NCBI GenBank assembly: GCA_036015235.1
Contig: CP107926.1
Location: 2,918,001 to 2,982,000, forward strand
Direction: 5' to 3'
Length of the DNA: 64,000 nucleotides
Source of the DNA: Streptomyces sp. NBC_00433
GTDB lineage: Bacteria > Actinomycetota > Actinomycetes > Streptomycetales > Streptomycetaceae
In this document: piece after piece, positions 47,369-54,845 of the stretch
Layout: each line of letters begins with the position of its first letter
How positions within the stretch are numbered: the stretch's first letter is position 1
The notes under the pieces: generated by a model
What the model saw: the letters and a program-made list of their open reading frames with translations, nothing else
Databases searched by the model: none
Told to the model about the DNA's origin: nothing
Made by a program: the position numbers and the translations under genes

Positions 47369-48650
47369 GCCAGACCTTCTTTCCCGCGTTCCCCACGCTG
47401 TGCGCGGTGCTGACGCCCAGGTCCTTGAGGTCGGTGCCGGTGTGCTTGACGACGTTCGCGGTTCCGTCGCCGATGCCCGCCACCACCCCGTGGTCGTGGA
47501 TGTCCTCGCTCCAGTGCTCGTGCCAGGCCTCGTCCACGAGGTAGCTCGCCGTGATGACGGTGGCGCCGTTGACCGCGGCCTCGGCGACCGCTCCGACCTC
47601 CTCGGGCAGGGCCACCGCGGCCGCCGCCCCGACTCCCAGCCCGACCAGGCCCGCGCCCACGTCGACGGCCAGCGAGTGGGACCAGGACCAGCCCTTGTCG
47701 TGGTCCTCCTTCGCCTCCAGTACGCCGATGGTCGTGGACGCGGCGATGTCCAGGACGGGCAGCTCGCGGAGGAATTCCGGTGCGCCGTCGACGAGCCTGG
47801 TGGTCTTGAGCGCGTCGGCGAGCTTGTAGTTGAGGGCCTTGTCGTAGGGGAGGAAGCTGGTGTTCTCCGAGCGCGCGACGTCCGCGTGCAGCGCGTCCAG
47901 TTGTGTTCCGATGCGTTCGTACTGCCCCCTGAGCCGGAAGGCCTTGGGGAGGTCGGCTTCCGCGGTGCGGAATTTGGCCTCCTCGTCCTTCATCGCGGCG
48001 AGGGCCTGGTCGTGCCTGGTCTCGGCCTCCGCGAGGAGCTTCTTGGACTCCAGGCCGAGCTTGCGCTCCCCATCGACCTCCGCTGACCACAGGCCGCGCA
48101 GGTAGTCGGCCACGACGATCTTGTCGCCCTTGCTCATCGGCTTGTCCGGGTCGATCGCGTCGTAGAGCGCGTTGAGCGTCTTGGCGCAGGCGATGCGGGC
48201 GGCCTGGGCCTGGTGGGTGATCTCGTCGTGGACGCCGGTGTATTCGTGGAGGTCGTCGAGGGTCTTCTGGTCGGCGGGGCTGGGCGTCCCGGCTGTCGTC
48301 ATCAGGCCGGGGACGCCGGTCGGGCCGACCGGGACGCCCTTGGAGGTGGCGACGTCGGCGGCGTTCTGGAGGGCGCTGTCGGCGTCGGAGAGGGCCTGCG
48401 CGAGGGTGGTCAGCGCGTCGCCCGCGGCCTTGACCAGTTCGGCGAAGCCGCCGGCGGCCATCGCGTCCTCGGCCCAGCGGGCGCGGAATTCCTCGGCCGC
48501 CTCGCCCTTCCAGCCCGCGTCGGTGACCAGCGTCTCGATGCCGTCGGTGAGCGGCTTGACGACGCCTTCCAGCAGCTCCTTCGCCCCGGTCAGGGTGCTG
48601 CCCATCGTCTGGAGACCGCTGATGTCCCCGCCTATCCAGCTCTCAGTCAC
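47349..48650 (-). CDS. Large WXG100-domain protein (ESX substrate candidate)
   Basis: 433 residues. Residues 1-110 are a WXG100-like domain with TDAGWKGEAAEEFRARW at the turn and long helices around it. Residues about 115-270 are helical and charged (coiled-coil-like AEAETRHDQALAAMKDEEAK). Residues about 300-390 are hydrophobic and Ala/Gly-rich (SLAVDVGAGLVGLGVGAAAAVALPEEVGAVAEAAV), followed by DEAWHEHWSEDIHDHG. Such C-terminal ends recur in secreted actinobacterial LXG/WXG proteins. The 8-bp overlap with the upstream small gene indicates an operon. Toxic activity is unproven. Confidence 0.85.
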   Translation of the reverse strand: MTESWIGGDISGLQTMGSTLTGAKELLEGVVKPLTDGIETLVTDAGWKGEAAEEFRARWAEDAMAAGGFAELVKAAGDALTTLAQALSDADSALQNAADVATSKGVPVGPTGVPGLMTTAGTPSPADQKTLDDLHEYTGVHDEITHQAQAARIACAKTLNALYDAIDPDKPMSKGDKIVVADYLRGLWSAEVDGERKLGLESKKLLAEAETRHDQALAAMKDEEAKFRTAEADLPKAFRLRGQYERIGTQLDALHADVARSENTSFLPYDKALNYKLADALKTTRLVDGAPEFLRELPVLDIAASTTIGVLEAKEDHDKGWSWSHSLAVDVGAGLVGLGVGAAAAVALPEEVGAVAEAAVNGATVITASYLVDEAWHEHWSEDIHDHGVVAGIGDGTANVVKHTGTDLKDLGVSTAHSVGNAGKKVWHGLGLG

Positions 48651-48942
48651 CGGCCATCAGATCCTCGAACAGTCCGTGTACGTCGATGTCGCCGCGCTGG
48701 TAGGAGTCGTGCGCGTAGCTGAGGCCGTCGGCGTGGTCCTCGATGCGGCCGGCCAGTTTGGAGTGCAGGCCCTCGATGGCGTCCACGATCGAGACGATGG
48801 CGTCGTTCAGGCCGGGGTCGCCGCCGTCGGCGACGGGCGGGGAGACGTCGACGTGGAGGGCGGCGTAGGCCGTCGCCTGGGTGTAGAAGGTGCTGGTCAT
48901 GCTCGCGAGGTCGGCGAGGACGACCTTGACGTCCGCGCTCAT
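48643..48942 (-). CDS. Small helical WXG100-like/DUF6317-like protein
   Basis: 99 residues from the ATG of MSADVKVVLADLASM. Two long helices are joined by a short acidic loop (PPVADGGDPGLNDA). The layout and length match WXG100-type partners, but no W-x-G is present. It resembles the small DUF6317-type proteins found before large WXG genes. It overlaps its neighbours at both ends (ATGA upstream, 8 bp downstream). Probably the helical partner or chaperone of the large WXG protein. Confidence 0.78.
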   Translation of the reverse strand: MSADVKVVLADLASMTSTFYTQATAYAALHVDVSPPVADGGDPGLNDAIVSIVDAIEGLHSKLAGRIEDHADGLSYAHDSYQRGDIDVHGLFEDLMAGD

Positions 48943-49331
48943 CGCGGCACCGCCTCGGCGTAGGCGCGGAGCAGCTCGGGCGTCCAGGTGCGCGCGCTGT
49001 CCGCGGACATGGCGGGGTCGACGCACATGCGGCGCAGGCCGCCGCGCCTGGCCAGTTCGGCGAGCCGGCCGGCGGGGACGGTGATCCACGGCTGGCTGTC
49101 GCCGAGCGCGTCGGCGAGGGCGCCGGGGGTGGTGAAGGCGACGGCGACCAGCTCGCCGGTCTCGGCGTCGGTCTGCAGCTCCAGGCCGACGGTGGCCTGT
49201 TCTGCCGGGTCCGCGGGGTAGCGGGGATGGGCCGGGACGTACAGGCGGGTGCCGGCTGCCAGCCGAGGGCGGGGGGCGGCAGGCCGGATGCGGTCGTCGG
49301 CCCCGGACAACTCGGATATGCGTGACATCAT
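48939..49331 (-). CDS. SAV_915/SseB-like protein
   Basis: 130 residues from the ATG of MMSRISELSG. GAGGTG lies just upstream, and the next ATG is equally possible. The core LYVPAHPRYP...ELVAVAFTTPGALADALGDSQPWITVPAGRLAELARRGG and MCVDPAM match the SAV_915 family, related to SseB N-terminal domains and often linked to WXG operons in Streptomyces. First gene of a four-gene overlapping operon. Biochemical role unknown. Confidence 0.8.
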   Translation of the reverse strand: MMSRISELSGADDRIRPAAPRPRLAAGTRLYVPAHPRYPADPAEQATVGLELQTDAETGELVAVAFTTPGALADALGDSQPWITVPAGRLAELARRGGLRRMCVDPAMSADSARTWTPELLRAYAEAVPR

Positions 49332-49803
49332 CACCTCGGCTTGCGCGGTCACCCGGTGTGCCGGCGGGCACACCGGAAGCAGGCTACGAGCGGCCGGTGG
49401 CGCGAGACCTGTTCTTGACCATTTGATGGCAACACTGGCGCTATTGCGCCTACTTCCGCCACGGATCACCGCAACCGCCCCGTTGATCACAGCAGTCGGG
49501 GCGCGGCGGCACCGCGGGCGATCCGCCCGGTACGGCACGATTCGCCGCCGTCGCGGGAGCGGCAGAATTCTTCCGCCCGCAACATGGCCCTCACACCTGC
49601 CCGCTATGCGGACGCCACCCTCCGGACACCGAACGAATTTCAGCCAAGTTGGCACCATGGGACTGACATGAACAAGTAAAGAGTGCCACTCTGTGGCCCG
49701 TTCCACACAGCAACACCACAGCTCTATCCGGGTGGATCACCAACCCCACCCGCCCGGACTGTCACCGGCCGCGCACCCGTGGCCGCCGCAGAAGGAGTGA
49801 AGA
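49332..49803. other. 472-bp divergent region before the M4 protease
   Basis: Contains promoters for the WXG operon (minus) and the protease (plus). AGAGTG-C-CACTCT (49680-49692) is a perfect 13-bp palindrome, and a half-like AGAGTGGCAC recurs at the protease start. The stretch 49420-49680 is lower in GC. No gene is supported. Confidence 0.55.
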
Positions 49804-52227
49804 GTGGCACGATCCCCCCGTACGGCCCGTACGGCAGCAGCCGTCGGCGCGCTGGTCGCCGGTGCGGCGATGCTCGCCGTGACGCTGCCGGCCGGCACAG
49901 CGGCGGCAGAACCCGCCGCACAGACCGGCTCGGCGGCCCAGGCCGCGAACACCCACGCGCAGCCCAGGCCGGGCGCCCTGCCGGCCTCGCTGAACGCTGC
50001 GCAGCAGGCCGCCCTGACGACGCGGGCCCAGTCGCAGGCAGCGGCCACCGCGTCGTCGCTGCACCTCGGCGCCCAGGAGAAGCTGGTCGTCAAGTCGGTG
50101 TCCCAGGACACCGACGGCAGCACCCACACCCGCTACGAGCGTACGTACCAAGGACTGCCGGTGCTCGGCGGCGACCTGATCGTGCACCAGAGCCCCCTCG
50201 GCGCGACCACCGGTGTGGACAAGGCGACCAACGCCTCGGTCGCGGTGGCCTCCACGACGGCGCTCAAGAGCGCGGACTCGGCGAAGTCCTTCGCCCTGTC
50301 GCGCGCGAAGGCCGACGGCGCCAAGGCGCCGACGGTGGCCAACTCGCCGCGCAAGGTGGTCTGGGCGGCCTCCGGCACCCCGGTGCTCGCCTGGGAGTCG
50401 GTGATCGGCGGCCTCCAGGAGGACGGCACGCCCAACCAGCTGCACGTGATCACCGACGCGGGCACGGGCGCGAAGCTCTTCGAATACCAGGGCATCGAGA
50501 CCGGCGTCGGCAACAGCGAGTACAGCGGCCAGGTGAGCATCACCACGACGCTGTCGGGCAGCACCTACCAGCTGACCGACAACACCCGCGGCGGCCACAA
50601 GACGTACAACCTGAACCACAGCACGTCGGGCACCGGCACGCTGTTCACCGACGCCGACGACACGTGGGGCGACGGCGTCGGCACGACCGCGCAGACCGCG
50701 GGCGTGGACGCCGCCTACGGCGCCCAGGAGACCTGGGACTTCTACAAGAACACCTTCGGGCGCAACGGCATCGCGAACGACGGCCGGGCGGCGTACTCCC
50801 GTGCGCACTACGGCAACTCGTACGTCAACGCCTTCTGGGACGACTCCTGCTTCTGCATGACCTACGGTGACGGCAGCGGCAACGCGCACCCGCTGACCGC
50901 GCTGGACGTCGCGGGCCACGAGATGAGCCACGGCGTCACCTCCAACACCGCGGGCCTGAACTACTCCGGCGAGTCCGGCGGCCTGAACGAGGCGACGTCC
51001 GACATCTTCGGCACCGGCGTGGAGTTCTACTCCAACACCGCCGCCGACCCGGGCGACTACCTCATCGGCGAGAAGATCGACATCAACGGTGACGGCACCC
51101 CGCTGCGCTACATGGACAAGCCCAGCAAGGACGGCGGCTCGAAGGACAACTGGTCCTCCAGCCTCGGCGGCCTGGACGTCCACTACTCCTCGGGCCCGGC
51201 CAACCACTTCTTCTACCTGCTCTCCGAGGGCAGCGGCGCCAAGGTCATCGGCGGGGTCAGCTACAACAGCCCGACCTACGACAACCTGCCGGTGCCGGGC
51301 ATCGGCCGGGACAACGCGCTGAAGCTCTGGTACAAGTCGCTCACCGAGCGCTTCACCTCGACCACCAACTACGCGGCGGCCCGCACCCAGTCGCTGCTGG
51401 CGGCGGCCGACCTGTGGGGCGCCAACAGCACCACGTACAACACGGTGGCCAACACCTGGGCCGCGATCGGCGTCGGCAGCCGGGTCACCGCCCCGAGCGG
51501 CGTCACGGTGACCAACCCGGGCAACCAGTCCACCAAGGTCAGCACGGCGGTCAGCCTGCAGATCGCGGCCAGCAGCACCAACAGCGGCGCCCTGACCTAC
51601 AGCGCGACCGGCCTGCCCTCCGGCCTGTCGATCGGCGCCTCGACCGGCCTGATCTCCGGCACCACCTCGACCACCACCGGTACGTCCAGCGTGGTCGTCA
51701 CCGTGAAGGACTCCACCAACGCCACCGGGACGGCGTCCTTCACCTGGACGGTCACGTCCACGACCGGCGGCTGCACCGCGGGCCAGCTGCTGACCAGCCC
51801 CGGCTTCGAGAGCGGCGCGGCCGGCTGGACCTACTCCAGCGGCGTGATCGACACCAGCACCGACGCCCCGGCCCACTCCGGCTCGGCGAAGGCCTGGCTC
51901 GACGGCTACGGCACCACGCACACCGACACGCTGTCGCAGTCCGTCACCATCCCGGCCTCCTGCACCAGTGCCGCCCTCACCTTCTACCTGTACGTCGACA
52001 GCAGTGAGACCACCACCACGACCGCCTACGACAAGCTCACCGTCGCGGCCGGCAGCACCACGGTGGCCTCCTACTCCAACCTCAACAAGGGCTCCGGCTA
52101 CGTCCAGCGGACCGTCAGCCTCACCCCGTACATCGGCAAGACCGTCGTCCTGAAGTTCACCGGCACCGAGGACTCCTCGCTGGCGACGTCCTTCCTGATC
52201 GACGACACCGCCGTCAACGTCAGCTGA
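49804..52227 (+). CDS. Secreted M4 (thermolysin) family metalloprotease with Ig-like and C-terminal beta domains
   Basis: 807 residues from GTG after GAAGGAGTGAAGA. Signal peptide at about 1-36. Propeptide with FTP and PepSY-like segments (about 70-230; RYERTYQGLPVLGGDLIVH). The M4 domain has the zinc motif HEMSH (His372, Glu373, His376) and third ligand Glu396 in GGLNEATSD, with SSGPANHFFYLLSEG containing the conserved active-site His. After about 565 come a putative Ig-like domain (VTVTNPGNQ...GLPSGLSIGASTGLISGT) and a ~150-residue C-terminal beta domain (SPGFESGAAGWTY). Expected to be a self-processing extracellular protease. Confidence 0.95.
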   Translation: MARSPRTARTAAAVGALVAGAAMLAVTLPAGTAAAEPAAQTGSAAQAANTHAQPRPGALPASLNAAQQAALTTRAQSQAAATASSLHLGAQEKLVVKSVSQDTDGSTHTRYERTYQGLPVLGGDLIVHQSPLGATTGVDKATNASVAVASTTALKSADSAKSFALSRAKADGAKAPTVANSPRKVVWAASGTPVLAWESVIGGLQEDGTPNQLHVITDAGTGAKLFEYQGIETGVGNSEYSGQVSITTTLSGSTYQLTDNTRGGHKTYNLNHSTSGTGTLFTDADDTWGDGVGTTAQTAGVDAAYGAQETWDFYKNTFGRNGIANDGRAAYSRAHYGNSYVNAFWDDSCFCMTYGDGSGNAHPLTALDVAGHEMSHGVTSNTAGLNYSGESGGLNEATSDIFGTGVEFYSNTAADPGDYLIGEKIDINGDGTPLRYMDKPSKDGGSKDNWSSSLGGLDVHYSSGPANHFFYLLSEGSGAKVIGGVSYNSPTYDNLPVPGIGRDNALKLWYKSLTERFTSTTNYAAARTQSLLAAADLWGANSTTYNTVANTWAAIGVGSRVTAPSGVTVTNPGNQSTKVSTAVSLQIAASSTNSGALTYSATGLPSGLSIGASTGLISGTTSTTTGTSSVVVTVKDSTNATGTASFTWTVTSTTGGCTAGQLLTSPGFESGAAGWTYSSGVIDTSTDAPAHSGSAKAWLDGYGTTHTDTLSQSVTIPASCTSAALTFYLYVDSSETTTTTAYDKLTVAAGSTTVASYSNLNKGSGYVQRTVSLTPYIGKTVVLKFTGTEDSSLATSFLIDDTAVNVS

Positions 52228-52267
52228 CACCGGCGGCACCACCGATTCGCCCGAACGGCGGAAAACG

Positions 52268-52297
52268 CCCGGACCGGCCCTCCGCGGCCGGTCCGGG
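52268..52297 (+). terminator. Terminator after the M4 protease
   Basis: Perfect 12-bp stem CCCGGACCGGCC/GGCCGGTCCGGG with 6-nt loop, 40 bp after the stop. Confidence 0.78.
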
Positions 52298-52359
52298 TGG
52301 TGCCCGGCGGCGGTCTGGTAGAGTGGATCCTGTTGCAGTTGTGGTACCCAGAACTTTTC

Positions 52360-52402
52360 GTGCGCCTGGATGATTGCGATCCCCGGGCGCACTTTTGTTT
52401 TT
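52360..52402 (+). promoter_or_regulatory. Terminator-like hairpin in the cold-shock gene leader
   Basis: GTGCGCC (52360) pairs with GGCGCAC (52386-52392), with an inner GGAT/ATCC stem, and is followed at once by TTTTGTTTTT. It lies ~95 nt before the cold-shock start. A second small hairpin, CCGGA/TCCGG, follows. TAGAGT near 52318 may be a -10 box, giving a ~170-nt leader. Could act as an attenuator or RNA thermosensor. Confidence 0.6.
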
Positions 52403-52494
52403 GCCGGAATTCTCCGGTGTGGGGTGATCATCTACAGCGACCCGGATCCGTACAGTGCGGATCTGGAAACTGCCCCACCAGTAGGAGATGGATT

Positions 52495-52698
52495 ATGGCT
52501 ACCGGAACCGTGAAGTGGTTCAACTCGGAAAAGGGCTTCGGCTTCATCGAGCAGGACGGCGGCGGCTCCGACGTCTTCGCCCACTACTCGAACATCCAGT
52601 CGCAGGGTTACCGCGAGCTGCTCGAAGGCCAGAAGGTCGAGTTCGAGGTCACCCAGGGCCAGAAGGGCCCGCAGGCGGAGAACATCCGGGCGCTCTGA
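52495..52698 (+). CDS. Cold shock domain protein (CspA family)
   Basis: 67 residues, ATG after GTAGGAGATGGATT. RNP1 KGFGFI and RNP2 VFAHY are intact, with the usual [14 protein letters not shown] start. Binds single-stranded RNA/DNA and melts mRNA structure. A long 5' leader with a terminator-like hairpin precedes it, and a DEAD-box helicase gene follows 106 bp later, a common pairing in Streptomyces consistent with joint RNA remodelling. Confidence 0.97.
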   Translation: MATGTVKWFNSEKGFGFIEQDGGGSDVFAHYSNIQSQGYRELLEGQKVEFEVTQGQKGPQAENIRAL

Positions 52699-52803
52699 CC
52701 GGCGTCACCGGGCCGCCGCGCCCGGTCTTGGGAGGCCCGCACCGCACGGTGCGGGCCTCTCGCATGCAGCCGCCGCACCGGCGGCCCGAGGAAGGAAACG
52801 CCC

Positions 52804-54186
52804 GTGTCACCTGTGTCGCCCGTCACGCTCTTCTCCCAGCTGCCGCTGGACCCGGCGCTCGTCGCCGCCCTCGAAGCCCACGGGGTGACCGAGCCGTTCC
52901 CGATCCAGGCCGCCACGCTGCCCGACTCGCTGGCCGGCCGCGACGTGCTGGGCCGCGGCAGGACCGGCTCGGGCAAGACGCTGGCGTTCGGGCTGCCGCT
53001 GCTGACCAGGACGAAGGCCGCCGGGCGGCGGGCCGAGGCCAAGCGGCCGCTGGCACTGGTGCTGGTGCCGACGCGCGAACTGGCCGGGCAGGTCACCGAG
53101 GCTCTCGAACCGTACGCCAAGGTGCTCGGGCTGCGGATCACCGCGGTCGTCGGCGGCGCGTCGATCAACCGGCAGAGCGCCGCGCTCAAGGCCGGCGCCG
53201 AGGTGCTGGTCGCCACCCCCGGGCGGCTCGCCGACCTCATCGACCGCCGCGCCTGCGCGCTGGACCGGGTCGCGGTGACCGTGCTGGACGAGGCCGACCA
53301 GATGGCCGACATGGGCTTCCTGCCGCAGGTCACCAAGCTGCTGGAGCAGGTACGCGCGGACGGCCAGCGGATGCTGTTCTCCGCGACGCTGGACCGCAAC
53401 GTGGACAAGCTCGTCAAGCGCTTCCTCAACGCGCCCGTCACCCACTCGGTGGACCCCTCGGCGGCGACCGTCACCACGATGGAGCACCACGTGCTGCACG
53501 TCGACGAGGCCACGAAGCGGGCGGTCACCGCGGAGATCGCCGCCCGCAAGGGCGGCGTGATCATGTTCGTCGGCACCAAGCGGGGTGCCGACCGCCTCAC
53601 CAAGCACCTGCTCGGCCAGGGCGTACGCGCGGTGGCGCTGCACGGCGGCAAGTCGCAGCCGCAGCGGAACCGGGCGCTCGACCAGTTCCGCGCCGGGACG
53701 GCCGACGCGCTGGTCGCCACGAACGTCGCCGCCCGCGGCATCCACATCGAGGGGCTCGACCTGGTCGTGAACGTCGACCCGCCGACCGAGGCGAAGGACT
53801 ATCTGCACCGGGGCGGGCGCACCGCGCGTGCGGGCGAGTCCGGGACCGTCGTCACCCTCGTGCTGCCCGAGCAGCGGCGGGAGAACGCCCGCCTCATGGC
53901 TGCCGCCGGCATTCGCCCCGCCACCGCGCGGGTCCGGCCGGGCGATCCCGACCTCGCGCGGATCACCGGCGCGCGCAAGCCGTCCGGCACGCCGGTCGCC
54001 ATGCCTGCGGCTCCCGAATCCGCGGCGCCCGCGCCCGCGAAGCCCTCGTCTTCCGCCCCGCGCCGCCGCGCCGGCGCCCCTGCCGGCCGCCGCACCGGCC
54101 CCGGAGTCGCCGCGGGCCGCGGCGGCGCCACCGGCCGCCGCGCCCGCGGCGAATCCGGCACCCCCCGCGGCCGCCGCGCCGCCTGA
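52804..54186 (+). CDS. DEAD-box RNA helicase
   Basis: 460 residues from GTG after GAGGAAGGAAACGCCC. Motifs in order: Q motif (PFPIQAATLP), I (GRTGSGKT), Ia (PTRELAGQ), II (LDEADQM), III (SATL), IV (IMFVGTKR), V (VATNVAARGIHIEGLD) and VI (HRGGRTARAG). The last ~85 residues are Arg/Gly/Ala/Pro-rich (RRRAGAPAGRR...RRARGES), an RNA-binding tail typical of actinobacterial RhlE-like helicases. It directly follows the cold-shock gene. Confidence 0.95.
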   Translation: MSPVSPVTLFSQLPLDPALVAALEAHGVTEPFPIQAATLPDSLAGRDVLGRGRTGSGKTLAFGLPLLTRTKAAGRRAEAKRPLALVLVPTRELAGQVTEALEPYAKVLGLRITAVVGGASINRQSAALKAGAEVLVATPGRLADLIDRRACALDRVAVTVLDEADQMADMGFLPQVTKLLEQVRADGQRMLFSATLDRNVDKLVKRFLNAPVTHSVDPSAATVTTMEHHVLHVDEATKRAVTAEIAARKGGVIMFVGTKRGADRLTKHLLGQGVRAVALHGGKSQPQRNRALDQFRAGTADALVATNVAARGIHIEGLDLVVNVDPPTEAKDYLHRGGRTARAGESGTVVTLVLPEQRRENARLMAAAGIRPATARVRPGDPDLARITGARKPSGTPVAMPAAPESAAPAPAKPSSSAPRRRAGAPAGRRTGPGVAAGRGGATGRRARGESGTPRGRRAA

Positions 54187-54247
54187 CCCCCGGCCGCCAC
54201 TTGCCCGGGGGGCACCCCGAGCCGCCGCCTGCCGCGGGGGCGACTTC

Positions 54248-54805
54248 CAGGGGCGCGGGGAACGGCGCGACCAGCCCGCCACCCGCCGGTGGTCCGGCAC
54301 GAACCGAACAGCCCCTTCGGGCCGGCGACGACCCGCGCCCCGGTGAGGGCTTACCCCCTGCCCAGAGGGCGACCGTTTTTCAGGGGCGCGAGGAACGGCG
54401 CGACCAGCCACCCACCCGCCGGTGGTCCGGCACGAACCGAACAGCCCCTTCGGGCCGGTGACGACCCGCGCCCCGGTGAGGGCTTACCCCCTGCCCAGAG
54501 GGCGACCGTTTTTCAGGGGCGCGGGGAACGGCGCGACAAGCCCCCACCCGCCGGCGGTCCGGGGCGAGCAGAAGAGCCCCTTTCGGACGGCGACGACCCG
54601 CGCCCCTGGGGTGGTGGCGGTCCGTTCGCACACGACGGCGAGTGGTGGGTTGCGCGCGCCGTTCCCCGCGCCCCTGATGGCTTGCCCCCTGCCAGAGGGT
54701 GACCGTTTCAGGGGCGCGGGGAACGGCGCGACCAGCCACCCACCCGCCGGCGGTCCGGGGCGAGCCGAAGAGCCCCTTTCGGACGGTGGCGCCCCGCGCC
54801 CTGGA
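54248..54805. repeat. 133-bp tandem intergenic repeats, four copies, one with inverted arm
   Basis: Copies starting CAGGGGCGCGGGGAACGGCG begin at 54248, 54381, 54514 and 54709. The first two periods are exactly 133 bp. The third is 195 bp because it carries an inverted arm (GCGCGCCGTTCCCCGCGCCCC near 54654-54674). Each unit also holds ACAGCCCCTTCGGGCC-like and GACGACCCGCGCCCC blocks. They match the element at 30624. No open frame is convincing. Confidence 0.9.
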
Positions 54806-54845
54806 GGGGGCACCCCTTACTGAAGAGGCACCCCCCCGGAGGGGG

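Noticed and set aside
49762-52431. 889-codon minus-strand frame opposite the M4 protease
   Set aside because: Antisense to a gene with complete zinc ligands and signal peptide.
54248-54805. CRISPR-like array
   Set aside because: The units are 133 bp, contiguous, and without unique spacers; no cas genes are present.
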